Assembly (NCBI RefSeq): GCF_024296865.1 | Contig: NZ_CP101134.1 | Span: 2,356,001 to 2,420,000, forward strand | DNA length: 64,000 nucleotides | Direction of reading: 5' to 3' | From: Sphingobacterium sp. LZ7M1 | Lineage (GTDB): Bacteria > Bacteroidota > Bacteroidia > Sphingobacteriales > Sphingobacteriaceae | Shown: piece by piece, positions 1 through 9,563 of the stretch | How positions within the stretch are numbered: position 1 is the stretch's first letter | Layout: every line of letters starts with the position of its first letter | The notes under the pieces: generated by a model | Seen by the model: only the letters and a program-made list of their open reading frames with translations | Database searches by the model: none | Told to the model about the DNA's origin: nothing | Position numbers and translations under genes: made by a program

Positions 1-1
1 G

Positions 2-496
2 AGTAAGACCGTATATGATTATGATGCATTAGAGTTTAGTGGACAGAAGAGATCACTTCGAGATTTTGAAGGCAAAGTTTTACTCATTGTCAATACCGCA
101 AGCAATTGCTTTTTCAGCAGACAGTTCAGGACCCTTGAAAATCTGTATAAGAAATATAAAGAGTTGGGTTTTGAGGTGTTGGCCTTTCCATCCAATGATT
201 TCAGGAACCAAGAACCCTTGACCGGAAGGACCTTGGAGACTTACTGCCGGATCAATAGGCAAGTTACATTTCCTGTTTTTAAGCGAATCCATGTGAAAGG
301 GGAGTTTACTGACCCACTTTACAGGTATCTAACCAACATTGAGGAAAACGGAAAGATTGGCACTATCCCGAAGTGGAATTTCCATAAATATTTAATTAAT
401 AAAAAAGGTGAAGTAGTCGATCATTTCTACTCATTGACAAGCCCAATGTCAAAAAAAGTCCACAATCGCATTGAAGAGCTTCTAGGAGATAAGTAA
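2..496 (+). CDS. Glutathione peroxidase family protein, 5' end outside window
   Basis: Thiol peroxidase of the GPx family, which would reduce hydrogen or organic peroxides. The reading frame is open from base 2, so the N-terminus is missing; about 164 residues are visible. The family landmarks are NTASNC (peroxidatic Cys), FPSNDFRNQEP and PKWNFHKY (the Trp-Asn pair). Two positions are odd. The usual FPCNQF reads FPSNDF, so the second Cys is Ser and the tetrad Gln is Asp. A later Cys (ETYC) sits where thioredoxin-dependent GPx enzymes keep the resolving Cys. This suggests a divergent, probably thioredoxin-linked enzyme. ATGs at 39 (another frame) and 164 (internal) are not real starts. Confidence 0.85.
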   Translation, partial: SKTVYDYDALEFSGQKRSLRDFEGKVLLIVNTASNCFFSRQFRTLENLYKKYKELGFEVLAFPSNDFRNQEPLTGRTLETYCRINRQVTFPVFKRIHVKGEFTDPLYRYLTNIEENGKIGTIPKWNFHKYLINKKGEVVDHFYSLTSPMSKKVHNRIEELLGDK

Positions 497-512
497 TCGC
501 TTTAAATTTTAG

Positions 513-520
513 TAGTTTTG
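513..520 (+). promoter_or_regulatory. Candidate -7 element upstream of bshB1
   Basis: TAGTTTTG fits the Bacteroidota -7 consensus TAnnTTTG and lies 25 bases before the bshB1 ATG at 546. I see no clear -33 TTG at the usual distance, so this is tentative. Confidence 0.35.
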
Positions 521-541
521 TGTATTGTACTTAATACACAA
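518..541. promoter_or_regulatory. 24-bp inverted repeat just before bshB1 (operator or leader hairpin)
   Basis: TTGTGTATT and AATACACAA are perfect 9-bp inverted arms around a 6-base spacer. The repeat overlaps the candidate -7 element and ends 4 bases before the ATG at 546. It could be a repressor operator, or a hairpin hiding the ribosome site. It has no U tract, so a terminator for the upstream gpx is less likely. Confidence 0.45.
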
Positions 542-545
542 TTTG

Positions 546-1265
546 ATGAAATTAGATTTACTTGTCATGACCGTACATCCTGATGATGCAGAATTGGGAG
601 CCGGTGGTGTTATTGCCAAATATGTAGCTGAGGGTAAAACAGTAGGGATCGTAGACCTTACTTTAGGCGAATTGGGTACACGTGGTACTCCAGAAATCCG
701 TGCCCAGGAAGCTCAAGACGCTGCAAAAATACTTGGTGTAGCCGTTCGTGAGAACCTTAGGTTACGGGATGGATTCTTCCAGAACAACGAAGAAGGTCAG
801 AAGGAAGTGATTAAGGCAATTCGAAAGTTTCAACCTGAAATCGTCATCACCAATGCTTGGGAGGACCGTCATCCAGACCATGGCCGTGCTAGCAAGCTTG
901 TTAATGACGCATTGTTCCTTGCTGGTCTGAGAAGGATAGAAACTGAATTGGAAGGTCAGTCTCAAGAACCCTTTCGTCCTAGGCTACAGCTTCAATTGAT
1001 CCAAGACAAATATATTCAACCAGACATCTTAATAGACATTACGAAGTATTGGGATATCAAAGAGCGTTCAATATTGGCTTACACCTCTCAATTCAATGTC
1101 GAGAACCAAGATGACGAACCGCAGACCTATATCTCAAACCCTGACTTCATGGATTCCACAAAAGCAAGGGCTCATGAGTTCGGAAGATCCATCCAGGTAA
1201 AATATGCCGAAGGATTTACCAGTAGAAAGATCTTAGGTGTGAATGACCTGTTTGATCTCTATTAG
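546..1265 (+). CDS. bshB1: Bacillithiol biosynthesis deacetylase BshB1
   Basis: Zinc-dependent LmbE/PIG-L family deacetylase that removes the acetyl group from GlcNAc-malate in bacillithiol synthesis. The protein is 239 aa, normal for BshB1. The metal-binding HPDDAELGAGG motif is at residues 11-21 and a second motif, HPDHG, follows the central strand. A TTG at 525 would extend the frame by seven residues, but that stretch lies in a palindrome; the ATG at 546 gives the usual MKLDLL start. A YfiT/BstA-type bacillithiol transferase candidate is encoded at 29360, so this organism probably makes and uses bacillithiol. Convergent with ribF across a shared hairpin. Confidence 0.92.
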   Translation: MKLDLLVMTVHPDDAELGAGGVIAKYVAEGKTVGIVDLTLGELGTRGTPEIRAQEAQDAAKILGVAVRENLRLRDGFFQNNEEGQKEVIKAIRKFQPEIVITNAWEDRHPDHGRASKLVNDALFLAGLRRIETELEGQSQEPFRPRLQLQLIQDKYIQPDILIDITKYWDIKERSILAYTSQFNVENQDDEPQTYISNPDFMDSTKARAHEFGRSIQVKYAEGFTSRKILGVNDLFDLY

Positions 1266-1298
1266 CTTTATTAGATGGAGATGTGAGATATGAGAAAT

Positions 1299-1327
1299 AA
1301 GAAAAGGACCAATTTGGTCCTTTTCTT
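1299..1327. terminator. Bidirectional terminator between bshB1 and ribF
   Basis: AAGAAAAGGACC/GGTCCTTTTCTT is a perfect palindromic hairpin with A- and T-rich flanks, placed between two convergent genes. Confidence 0.8.
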
Positions 1328-1393
1328 ATAATCTTGATATTTAATAAATTTTCTATCTGAAATCTCAATACTCAGATTGCACATCTTCAAAAA

Positions 1394-2374
1394 CTACTTC
1401 CCTTCGAAATATTTCCTGATATCAGCTTCGTCTTTTTTGATCTGTTCCTGCATGAGCTCAAGGCTTTCGAACCATTGATCATGGCGGATAAATTCAAGGA
1501 ATTTTACACGGATGGTTTTGGTATAAAGATCATCGTTGAAGTCCAATAGGTTGACCTCAATTTTTCTGTTCATCCCATCCACGGTAGGACGGGTTCCAAT
1601 ATAGCACATCCCTTTTGCCACACGTTCTGGTACCGGTTCAAAATAATCGCCTGTTACTACTTCAGTGGTTTTAGGGAAGATTTCCACATCCACGGCATAG
1701 ATACCATAAGCAGGAATTAATTTATGGGATTCATGCACGTGTAAGTTTGCGGTCGGGAAACCAATCTCACGTCCAATCTGATCTCCTTTAATCACTGTTC
1801 CCGTCAATTCAAAGGGATAACCTAAGTATTTGTTAGCCGTTATAATATCACCTTTGATCAACGATTCTCGCACTCTGGTGGAAGAAACCGCTACATCTTC
1901 GATGTCCTGTTCAGGGATTTGATCTACGGTATAGTCAAAGATCTCAGAAAAATGAATTAAATCCTTAATGGTACCTTTTCGGTCCTTACCAAAATGGTGG
2001 TCATAACCGATTACAATTTTCTTACATCCAATTTTATTGACCAGAACATCTGAAATATATTCTTCTGGGTTTTGATTGGAAAAGTCTCTGGTGAAAGGAG
2101 TGATGATCAAGTGGTCGATACCTGCCAGTGCCAATCGTTCCACCTTTTCTTCAATATCATTGATCAGCCTTAAGCTATCGTCATCTGGATTGATAATTAA
2201 TCTTGGATGCGGAAAAAAGGTTAACAAAACTGTCTCGCCAGTATTATCCTTTGCCAATTCGGTCAACTTATTTAGAATCTTCTGATGACCAACATGCACG
2301 CCGTCAAATGTCCCTATCGTGACGATAGCATAATCCAACGCTTTGAATTCATCCAGATTTCTGTATATTTTCAT
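1394..2374 (-). CDS. ribF: Bifunctional riboflavin kinase / FAD synthetase
   Basis: Phosphorylates riboflavin to FMN and adenylylates FMN to FAD. The 326-aa protein has the two-domain RibF layout. The N-terminal nucleotidyltransferase shows TIGTFDGVHVGH (residues ~20-31) and SSTRVRESL (~165). The C-terminal kinase shows GREIGFPTANL (~200), then the conserved tail. It lies 26 bases downstream of truB on the same strand, a common bacterial pairing, so the two are probably co-transcribed. Confidence 0.95.
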   Translation of the reverse strand: MKIYRNLDEFKALDYAIVTIGTFDGVHVGHQKILNKLTELAKDNTGETVLLTFFPHPRLIINPDDDSLRLINDIEEKVERLALAGIDHLIITPFTRDFSNQNPEEYISDVLVNKIGCKKIVIGYDHHFGKDRKGTIKDLIHFSEIFDYTVDQIPEQDIEDVAVSSTRVRESLIKGDIITANKYLGYPFELTGTVIKGDQIGREIGFPTANLHVHESHKLIPAYGIYAVDVEIFPKTTEVVTGDYFEPVPERVAKGMCYIGTRPTVDGMNRKIEVNLLDFNDDLYTKTIRVKFLEFIRHDQWFESLELMQEQIKKDEADIRKYFEGK

Positions 2375-2400
2375 TATATGATTTTCTAAGCTTAGAACTA

Positions 2401-3123
2401 TTAAACCGTTTGGTTCTTTAACTCCCTTACTTGATTAATTAATTCAGTTAATTCCCAGGCGTCTTTGACATCAAAGTCGCCCGATTTTGTCCTTCTCAAA
2501 GAAGATAGATGTCCGCCACAATTCAGTTTTTTGCCGAAGTCATGGGCGATGGAACGGATATAAGTTCCTTTACTGCATTTAATCCGGAAGTAAACCTTTG
2601 GCAATTCGATCTTTTCAACATCAAATTCCATGATTTCAACCCTTCTTGCCTTTAACTCGACCTCTTCACCACGTCTTGCTTTCTCATACACACGCTCTCC
2701 CCCAATTTTAATAGCAGAGTGGGCAGGAGGGAACTGATCTTGGACACCAACAAAAGAAGCTGCTGTATTCAAGATATCTTCATCCTTCAAGAAAGAATAG
2801 TCAAAAGTTTGGTCAATTTCAGTTTCTAGGTCATATGAAGGAGTGGTAGCTCCTAAGGTTATGCTTCCAGTATATTCTTTGTCTTCAGCTTGGAACCCAT
2901 CGATTTGCTTGGTCATCTTACCAGTACAAACGATCAGCAGTCCGGTTGCTAAAGGGTCTAAGGTACCAGCGTGTCCAACTTTAACCTTCATCGGTTTAAT
3001 GCTGTTGCGCAATTTACCAACGACATCAAAACTAGTCCACGTTAATGGCTTATCGATTAATAACACTTCACCCTCCGCAAAAGCAAATTTTGGCTTAGCT
3101 TGTCCTTCTATATTTTCGCTCAT
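2401..3123 (-). CDS. truB: tRNA pseudouridine(55) synthase TruB
   Basis: Makes pseudouridine 55 in the T-loop of tRNAs. The 240-aa protein begins its domain with LLIDKPLTWTSFDVV and carries VGHAGTLDPLATGLL, which contains the catalytic Asp, and the later GTYIRSIAHDFG motif. It precedes ribF in an apparent two-gene operon. The operon starts at 3123, downstream of the terminator that closes the uppP operon. Confidence 0.95.
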   Translation of the reverse strand: MSENIEGQAKPKFAFAEGEVLLIDKPLTWTSFDVVGKLRNSIKPMKVKVGHAGTLDPLATGLLIVCTGKMTKQIDGFQAEDKEYTGSITLGATTPSYDLETEIDQTFDYSFLKDEDILNTAASFVGVQDQFPPAHSAIKIGGERVYEKARRGEEVELKARRVEIMEFDVEKIELPKVYFRIKCSKGTYIRSIAHDFGKKLNCGGHLSSLRRTKSGDFDVKDAWELTELINQVRELKNQTV

Positions 3124-3267
3124 TTAATCTTAAAGTTTCATGGAATTCATTCCAATCTGTGCATCAGTTCAGAATGTCTCCTCTGGCTAATTTTCTGCAA
3201 AAATAGGAATTTTATTTTGAAACAAGACATCAGATATCAGACAACCGACAAAAGACTTGAAATAAAA

Positions 3268-3287
3268 AAGGACCTAAAAAGGTCCTT
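3268..3287 (-). terminator. Terminator of the ftsX-DUF3098-uppP operon
   Basis: AAGGACC and GGTCCTT arms around a 6-base A/T loop, followed on the minus strand by a T-rich run. It lies 67 bases beyond the uppP stop codon. Confidence 0.75.
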
Positions 3288-3354
3288 AAAAATATTATCT
3301 AACATATACAGTTAGAATATTCTTGTGTCTTATTTATCATGTCTATTGTCTTAC

Positions 3355-4173
3355 CTATCCTTGCGTATAAAAAAACACCAACAGGGCTATACCGATAACA
3401 ATTCTATACCAGCCCCAGAATTTGAAGCCATATTTTGTTAGTACGCTGATGAAAGTTTTTACGGCAATCATGGCAACGATAAACGCAACGATATTCCCGA
3501 TGATAAAAATCATGATGTTTTCATTGCTGGCCATGATCATCTCATAACCTTTTGCCGCATGTTCTGTTCCTTCAGCCCATGTTTTGACGAAAATGGAGTA
3601 GACAGTTACGGCAAGCATCGTAGGTACGGCCAAAAAGAATGAAAACTCAGCAGCTGCTTTACGGTCCAGTCCTTGGGTCAAACCACCGATGATGGATGCT
3701 GCAGATCGTGAAGTTCCTGGCATCATCGCCAAACATTGCCAAATACCAATAATAAAGGCTTTCTTTACCGGAATTTCCTTCTCATCGGTAATCTTTGGAT
3801 TCTTAAACCATTTGTCCACAAACAATAGGACCACACCACCTAAAACCAATACGGTTGAAATGGCAATCTGGTTTCCTAACACCGCCTCAATCTTATCATC
3901 CAATAATTTACCCAATACTAGGGCTGGAATAACGGCAATGGCTAATTTGTAGTAAAATTTAAGGTTTTTGAAATCAAAGAATCTTTTCCAATAAAGGACA
4001 ACAATGGAAAGGATAGCTCCAAACTGAATAGAAACTTGGAACATCTTTAGGTATTCGCTTTCTTCCATACCCATCAATGCGGCCGTAAAGCCCATGTGAG
4101 CAGTAGAAGAAATAGGAAGGTACTCTGTTAAACCCTCGACGATAGCGAGGATAATTGCTTCTAAATAACTCAT
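3355..4173 (-). CDS. uppP: Undecaprenyl-diphosphatase UppP (BacA)
   Basis: Integral membrane phosphatase that recycles undecaprenyl pyrophosphate for peptidoglycan and O-antigen synthesis; overexpression gives bacitracin resistance in related organisms. The 272 aa carry both signature motifs: EGLTEYLPISSTAHM near residue 13 and PGTSRSAASIIGG in the middle. Several hydrophobic segments follow. Its ATG sits on the last base of the upstream DUF3098 gene, so translation is probably coupled. The operon order is ftsX, DUF3098, uppP. Confidence 0.95.
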   Translation of the reverse strand: MSYLEAIILAIVEGLTEYLPISSTAHMGFTAALMGMEESEYLKMFQVSIQFGAILSIVVLYWKRFFDFKNLKFYYKLAIAVIPALVLGKLLDDKIEAVLGNQIAISTVLVLGGVVLLFVDKWFKNPKITDEKEIPVKKAFIIGIWQCLAMMPGTSRSAASIIGGLTQGLDRKAAAEFSFFLAVPTMLAVTVYSIFVKTWAEGTEHAAKGYEMIMASNENIMIFIIGNIVAFIVAMIAVKTFISVLTKYGFKFWGWYRIVIGIALLVFFYTQG

Positions 4174-4427
4174 TATTCCTGGTTTGTTTTGTTCTTAGGT
4201 TTATACAATATTGCTACAAATCCTAATGCAAAACCAGCAACCACAACAATAGGTGCCAAAGTGATTTTGGTAAAGCTGTATATATCCTCTGTACCCATCA
4301 TCAAGATGAAGCCAATGGCCACCACAACGATACTCAAAACAAATAATTGATAGTTTATTTTCTTAAATACAAACCCCGCATTTGAAGCATTTGCTGGAGT
4401 TCCTTTTACATTCTTAGTTTGACTCAT
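4173..4427 (-). CDS. DUF3098 small membrane protein
   Basis: An 84-aa protein with two hydrophobic segments (about residues 28-44 and 56-73) after a polar N-terminus. It matches the DUF3098 family, which in Bacteroidota typically lies between ftsX and uppP, as here. Function unknown; the position suggests a role at the cell envelope or division site. It starts 29 bases after ftsX and overlaps the uppP start by one base. Confidence 0.8.
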   Translation of the reverse strand: MSQTKNVKGTPANASNAGFVFKKINYQLFVLSIVVVAIGFILMMGTEDIYSFTKITLAPIVVVAGFALGFVAILYKPKNKTNQE

Positions 4428-4456
4428 TTTCTGAACGGATTAACAATTGATCGATT

Positions 4457-5335
4457 TTATCTATATAAACTTGCTGATTTAGCACGTAAATATTTGGTAA
4501 CGGCAAAGTATGTACTTGCTCCAGAGATCAAGATACCTAATCCTAAAACGATGGCAAAAATCATTGCAAATTCAAACCAATCGCGTAAGAATACCAATTC
4601 AGGTACTTGTTTTTGAGCAAATTGTAAGGTTAGAATCAATAGTAAGATAGCAATCAAGGCACCGATCAATCCATGGGCAATCCCGTATAATATATATGGT
4701 TTGCGGATGAACCCTTTCGTAGCACCGATCAACTGCATACTCTTGATCAAGAAACGCTGAGAGTAGATTGCTAGTCGAATGGTATTGTTGATCAAAGCTA
4801 CGGCTATGATCAAAAGAATCACGGTAAAGGCAAGAATCACGATACTGATCACACGGATGTTTTTGTTGACCATATCAATCAATGACTCTTGGTAAACCAC
4901 CTCTTTAATGCGGCTGTTTTTTCCAATCTTATTGATGAAGGTCTGGATCGAATCGCTATTCGCGTATTGTTCCTTCATGTACACATCAATAGATGGCAGC
5001 AAAGGGTTTCTACCTAAGTATTCAACAAAGTCTTCACCCAAATCCTCTCTAAGGTTCTTTGCAGCGAGTTCCTTGCTCACATATTCCGAACGTAAAACAT
5101 AAGGGTCTTTTTCAAGATCCTTTTGTAGCGATAGCACATCACCTTCATTGACATTATCATTGACGATGACGTTCAAGACGATGTTCTCTTTTACATAGCG
5201 AGATAAGTTTTTAGCATGGACTAGAATTAGTCCCAAAAGACCAGTCATCAATAAAACCAGTGCAATACTGATTACTGTAGATACGTATACTGATTTAGTT
5301 TTTTTCCTTGGTGAACCCTGTTCGATCACTGACAT
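4457..5335 (-). CDS. ftsX: Cell division protein FtsX
   Basis: Permease-like FtsX subunit, which works with the ATPase FtsE to activate peptidoglycan hydrolases at the septum. At 292 aa it has the standard layout: a cytoplasmic basic N-terminus, TM1 (residues ~18-40), an extracellular domain (~45-160) and three C-terminal TM segments. ftsE is not adjacent; unlinked ftsE is usual in Bacteroidota. It is the first gene of the operon with DUF3098 and uppP. Confidence 0.92.
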   Translation of the reverse strand: MSVIEQGSPRKKTKSVYVSTVISIALVLLMTGLLGLILVHAKNLSRYVKENIVLNVIVNDNVNEGDVLSLQKDLEKDPYVLRSEYVSKELAAKNLREDLGEDFVEYLGRNPLLPSIDVYMKEQYANSDSIQTFINKIGKNSRIKEVVYQESLIDMVNKNIRVISIVILAFTVILLIIAVALINNTIRLAIYSQRFLIKSMQLIGATKGFIRKPYILYGIAHGLIGALIAILLLILTLQFAQKQVPELVFLRDWFEFAMIFAIVLGLGILISGASTYFAVTKYLRAKSASLYR

Positions 5336-5359
5336 ATATTTGATTCTGCGGTTATCCTT

Positions 5360-5368
5360 GCGAAAGTA
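5360..5368 (-). promoter_or_regulatory. Candidate -7 promoter element for the ftsX operon
   Basis: TACTTTCGC on the minus strand resembles the Bacteroidota -7 element and lies 25 bases upstream of the ftsX ATG. An ATTG about 16 bases further up could be the -33 box. The same bases form a small CCTTrich/AAGG hairpin. Confidence 0.4.
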
Positions 5369-5466
5369 AGGATTTATTTTTTCCCAATACTAATTTTCTA
5401 ACAGCGAATATCAGAATTTATTGTATAGAATAAAAAACTTTTATACCGAATTTACCCTAAATTCGC

Positions 5467-5475
5467 TAATTTCGC
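5467..5475 (+). promoter_or_regulatory. Candidate -7 promoter element for leuS
   Basis: TAATTTCGC, of the same type as the element before ftsX, lies 31 bases upstream of the leuS ATG. No convincing -33 partner is visible. Confidence 0.35.
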
Positions 5476-5506
5476 AATTCTTTGTACCATACTTTTATAA
5501 TTTATA

Positions 5507-8290
5507 ATGGAGTATAACCATCAATCTATCGAGCAAAAATGGCAAAAGTTTTGGGCTGATAACCAGACCTTCAAGACTTCTGAATCTACTGAAAAACCAA
5601 AATACTATGTTTTGGACATGTTTCCTTATCCTTCTGGTGCTGGGCTGCATGTTGGTCACCCGCTCGGCTATATTGCTTCCGACATCTTTTCACGCTACAA
5701 GAGATTAAAAGGCTTCAATGTATTGCACCCCATGGGTTATGACTCTTTTGGTCTGCCAGCTGAACAATATGCCATCCAAACTGGACAGCATCCAGCTATC
5801 ACCACTGAAGCGAATATCAACCGCTATAGAGAGCAGTTAGATAACATTGGTTTCTCCTATGACTGGTCTCGTGAGGTCCGTACCTCTGAGCCCGATTATT
5901 ACCGTTGGACCCAATGGATCTTTATGCAGCTATTCGATGCATGGTATAATAAGGAGTCCGATAAGGCTGAGTCGATCTCTACCTTAATCCAAAAATTTGA
6001 GACATCAGGTTCCGAAGGCATCAAAGCCGAATCTGACGAAGATGTATTGACCTTCACAGCGGATGAATGGAAGGCATTCTCCGAAACAGAAAAACAAACT
6101 GAACTATTAAAATATAGACTGGCTTTCTTGAGAGAGAGTACAGTGAACTGGTGCCCTGCGTTAGGAACGGTATTGGCAAACGATGAGGTAATCAACGGTT
6201 TGTCAGAACGTGGTGGATTCCCAGTGGAACAAAAGAAAATGATGCAATGGTCAATGCGTATCACTGCTTATGCAGACCGTCTATTAAGAGGGTTGGATAC
6301 CATCGATTGGCCAGAACCTTTGGTAGAGATGCAGCGCAACTGGATCGGTAAATCAGTAGGTGCAAGTGTCAAATTTCCTGTTCCTCAATTAAATGATAAT
6401 ATCGAAGTATTTACCACCCGTGTCGATACTATTTTCGGTGTTAGCTTTGTGGTTTTAGCTCCAGAACATGAATTAGTTTCTGCTTTAACTACGGAGGCTC
6501 AAAAAGCTGAAATCGAATCTTATATCGATAAGACTTCCAAGAAATCCGAATTGGATCGTCTGGCGGATACCAAGACCGTTTCCGGAGCATTTACAGGCTC
6601 ATATGCCAAACATCCGTTGACTGGAGAAGATGTACAGATCTGGATTGCTGATTATGTTTTGGCTGGATATGGGACAGGAGCCGTTATGGCCGTACCTTCA
6701 GGTGATCAACGTGATTATCTATTCGCTAAGCATTTTAACCTTCCTATCATTCCGATCTCTGATTCACAGGATATCTCTGAAGCAGCAGATCCCAATAAGG
6801 ATGGAAAATATATCAATTCAGATTTCATCAATGGAATGAGCTATCAGGAAGCTGTTCCAGCATTGATCGAAAAATTGGAGGCCATCAAATTAGGCAAGGC
6901 AAAAATCAACTTCCGTATGCGCGATGCCATCTTCGGCAGACAAAGATACTGGGGAGAACCAGTTCCTGTCTATTTCAAGGATGGATTACCTTATTTGATC
7001 AAAGAGGAAGAATTACCTTTATTACTTCCTGAGGTAGATAAATACCTTCCAACTGAAACCGGTGAGCCGCCTTTGGGTCGTGCAGAAGGATGGAAATACC
7101 AAGACCAATACGAGTATGAATTGAGTACCATGCCAGGATGGGCAGGCTCTTCATGGTATTGGTTCCGCTATATGGATCCTAAAAACGAACAGGATTTTGC
7201 TTCTAAAGAAGCAGTGAATTACTGGAAAGCAGTAGATCTATACATTGGTGGTTCTGAGCATGCTACAGGTCACTTGCTATACTCACGCTTCTGGAACAAG
7301 TTCCTGAAAGATATCGGTTATCACAACGAAGAAGAACCGTTCAAGAAATTGATCAACCAAGGTATGATCCAAGGAAGATCCAATTTTGTTTATCGTGTAT
7401 TGGATGCTGATGGAAAAGGAACCAATCAATTTGTTTCCTTAGGATTGAAAGATCAATATACCGTGAATCCATTACATGTGGATGTAAATATTGTACATAA
7501 CGATGTTCTAGACCTGGAGAAATTCAAACAGTCTAGACCTGATTATAATGATGCGGAATTCATTTTAGAAAACGGTAAATATATCTGCGGAACAGAAGTT
7601 GAAAAGATGTCAAAATCTAAATTCAACGTGGTCAACCCTGATGATATCATCGAACAATATGGCGCCGATACGCTTCGCCTATATGAAATGTTCTTAGGTC
7701 CTTTGGAACAGGCAAAGCCTTGGAACACAAATGGTATTGAAGGTGTATATAAATTCTTACGTAAGGTATGGCGCTTATTCCATGACGCTGAAGGAAACTT
7801 CAATGTATCAGATGAAGAGCCAACAAAAGCGGAATACAAAGCATTACATAAGATCATCAAGAAAGTTGAAGAAGATATTGAGCGTTTCTCTTTCAATACT
7901 TCCGTATCGGCCTTTATGATCTGTGTAAATGAATTGACCGATCTTAAAACCAACAAGCGTAAGATCCTTCAAGATCTTTTGATCGTCCTAGAACCATATG
8001 CTCCACATATTACCGAAGAGCTATGGTCTAAACTAGGAAATGAAGCCGGCAGCATTTCTTATGCAAATTACCCAGTCTTCAATCCTGAATATTTGGTAGA
8101 AAGTGAATTTGCATACCCTGTTTCCATTAACGGAAAGATGAAAATGAACCTTCCTCTTGCTTTAGATCTTGATCAACAAGCAGTAGAGGGAATATTGAAA
8201 GAAAATGCAGATGTCCAAAAATTATTGGATGGCAAAGCTGTGAAAAAGGTGATTTTTGTAAAAGGAAAGATTATCAATATTGTGGTCTAA
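5507..8290 (+). CDS. leuS: Leucyl-tRNA synthetase
   Basis: Class I synthetase that charges tRNA-Leu. At 927 aa it is longer than the ~860 aa of the E. coli enzyme. It has HVGH (the HIGH motif, residues ~49-52), a CP1 editing domain and KMSKSKFN late in the catalytic core. The extra length includes a segment near residues 145-200 (the stretch with ESISTLIQ and FTADEWKAF) between the N-terminal Rossmann half and the VNWCPALG motif, an insertion I associate with Bacteroidota. It is monocistronic, with its own promoter region and a strong terminator. Confidence 0.97.
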   Translation: MEYNHQSIEQKWQKFWADNQTFKTSESTEKPKYYVLDMFPYPSGAGLHVGHPLGYIASDIFSRYKRLKGFNVLHPMGYDSFGLPAEQYAIQTGQHPAITTEANINRYREQLDNIGFSYDWSREVRTSEPDYYRWTQWIFMQLFDAWYNKESDKAESISTLIQKFETSGSEGIKAESDEDVLTFTADEWKAFSETEKQTELLKYRLAFLRESTVNWCPALGTVLANDEVINGLSERGGFPVEQKKMMQWSMRITAYADRLLRGLDTIDWPEPLVEMQRNWIGKSVGASVKFPVPQLNDNIEVFTTRVDTIFGVSFVVLAPEHELVSALTTEAQKAEIESYIDKTSKKSELDRLADTKTVSGAFTGSYAKHPLTGEDVQIWIADYVLAGYGTGAVMAVPSGDQRDYLFAKHFNLPIIPISDSQDISEAADPNKDGKYINSDFINGMSYQEAVPALIEKLEAIKLGKAKINFRMRDAIFGRQRYWGEPVPVYFKDGLPYLIKEEELPLLLPEVDKYLPTETGEPPLGRAEGWKYQDQYEYELSTMPGWAGSSWYWFRYMDPKNEQDFASKEAVNYWKAVDLYIGGSEHATGHLLYSRFWNKFLKDIGYHNEEEPFKKLINQGMIQGRSNFVYRVLDADGKGTNQFVSLGLKDQYTVNPLHVDVNIVHNDVLDLEKFKQSRPDYNDAEFILENGKYICGTEVEKMSKSKFNVVNPDDIIEQYGADTLRLYEMFLGPLEQAKPWNTNGIEGVYKFLRKVWRLFHDAEGNFNVSDEEPTKAEYKALHKIIKKVEEDIERFSFNTSVSAFMICVNELTDLKTNKRKILQDLLIVLEPYAPHITEELWSKLGNEAGSISYANYPVFNPEYLVESEFAYPVSINGKMKMNLPLALDLDQQAVEGILKENADVQKLLDGKAVKKVIFVKGKIINIVV

Positions 8291-8316
8291 GGAATAGCAT
8301 TGCAAAACATGAATAT

Positions 8317-8348
8317 GAAAGGGATGGCGAAAGCTATCCCTTTTTTTT
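8317..8348 (+). terminator. leuS terminator
   Basis: GGGATGGC-GAAA-GCTATCCC: an 8-bp stem with one G-U pair and a GNRA loop, followed by eight T residues. It lies 27 bases after the leuS stop. Confidence 0.9.
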
Positions 8349-8375
8349 GGGGATTGATGATTGGGTTTGGGTTAT

Positions 8376-8420
8376 TTGAACCAGGATTAAAGGGATTAGA
8401 GGATGGGCCAGGATTTTAAG
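8376..8420. repeat. Dispersed intergenic repeat, GAACCAGGATT type, copy 1
   Basis: Starts TTGAACCAGGATTAAAGGG and continues with GGATTAGAGGATGGGCCAGG. A diverged copy is at 52994-53034. Both are non-coding; this one lies directly after the leuS terminator. Confidence 0.6.
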
Positions 8421-8467
8421 CCCATCAAACAATTAATTGGCCAATGTTTCTTTAGCACATTTCCAAT

Positions 8468-8608
8468 TCTGAACGATTAGTGAAGAATCTGTACGGTTCT
8501 TATAAAAAATGGCCTGTCAACCTGAACCTTCGATACAAGAACTGTAAGCCAGTGCAATCCTTGTTTTACTCCGAGATGTTTCGTTCCTCAACACGACAGT
8601 TAGTTAGA
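8468..8608. repeat. Dispersed intergenic repeat, CTGAACGA-AATCTGTA type, copy 1; rest of the 8349-8629 gap
   Basis: Contains CTGAACGATTAGTGAAGAAT, then CTGTACGG, GTCAACCTGAACC, AAGAACTGTA and a CTCCGAGATGTTTCGTTCC segment. The same order of words appears at 27360-27520. This looks like a decayed member of a Bacteroidota dispersed repeat family. With the repeat at 8376 it accounts for most of the gap after leuS; I see no gene in it. Confidence 0.55.
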
Positions 8609-8629
8609 TAGATTTAGGGACTTTCCAGA

Positions 8630-9514
8630 TTAACCCAACAATATCTCATTGCAATGCTTTTTGATATTTGCTGCGATCTTATCGATCGGTAGATCATCAG
8701 AATCTGCGCCAAATGGGTCTTCGATGGATTCGCCAATCATTTCTAGCGTAGCTAATACATAAAATATAAATGGAACAGCTGCTACTACAAAATAACCCAT
8801 TGAAAATACCAGGCCAATGGGCAATGTGGCTGTATACAACACAATAAAAGTTTTTATGAATGCACTATAACCCAATGGGATAGGTGTGTTCTTGATTCTT
8901 TCACAGGCTCCGGTCACATCGGTCAAAGATGTCAATTCCTTATTCAGCACAATAAGTTGATCTCCTGTAAGGATTCCTTCCTTATAGATCTTGTTGGTCT
9001 TTTTATAGATGAGGGCAGCTACCTGGTTGGGACCATGTTTCTTTTCATCAAGATCCTGTAATTCAGGATGTTCATTCTCATCCAGCATAAATTTGGTATA
9101 GTCAGACCTTAAATAGCTAAAGAGCGTCTCTGCAAAAAGAGCAATCGACTTTTTATAGAAACTTCGGTTTACCTTGTCATCCGGTGCTAAAAAGGCATTA
9201 AGCTTAATGGCAAGCGTTCTGCTAGTGTTGGTTAGGGCGCCCCATTGTTTCCTGGCTTCCCACCAACGGTCATAGGCAGTATTTGTTCTAAAAACCAATA
9301 ATAAGGAAAGGACAAAGCCCAATAGATTATGGACCGTGGTAATGTTTTTCATCCAAGTCCTATCGGACAATTTCAGGTATTCCAACTCCCAATATGCTAG
9401 AGCCCAGGATACCAAAACAGAAATAATAAGATAGGGAAGAAGTCTCTTGAAAATTTTACTGTTATGAAGGTAGGAAATGGTTTTAAACCAGTCTTTGGGG
9501 TTGTAAACAATCAT
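8630..9514 (-). CDS. Bestrophin family ion channel
   Basis: Bacterial bestrophin (UPF0187), expected to form a pentameric inner-membrane ion channel. The first ATG that gives the typical start is at 9514 (MIVYNPKDWF), making 294 aa. The longer frame up to 9667 runs into the divergent GH25 gene and is unlikely. Family landmarks are LGFVLSLLLVFRTNTAYDRWWEARK (residues ~65-89, which contains FRTNTAYDRWWEAR) and, near the end, IEDPFGADSDDLPID. Hydrophobic segments lie near residues 23-41, 64-76 and 200-240. It shares a 49-bp divergent promoter region with the lysozyme gene. Confidence 0.9.
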   Translation of the reverse strand: MIVYNPKDWFKTISYLHNSKIFKRLLPYLIISVLVSWALAYWELEYLKLSDRTWMKNITTVHNLLGFVLSLLLVFRTNTAYDRWWEARKQWGALTNTSRTLAIKLNAFLAPDDKVNRSFYKKSIALFAETLFSYLRSDYTKFMLDENEHPELQDLDEKKHGPNQVAALIYKKTNKIYKEGILTGDQLIVLNKELTSLTDVTGACERIKNTPIPLGYSAFIKTFIVLYTATLPIGLVFSMGYFVVAAVPFIFYVLATLEMIGESIEDPFGADSDDLPIDKIAANIKKHCNEILLG

Positions 9515-9563
9515 TGAATAATTTTTTTGGCTATAATCTATAAATAGCCTAATTTCACGCAAT

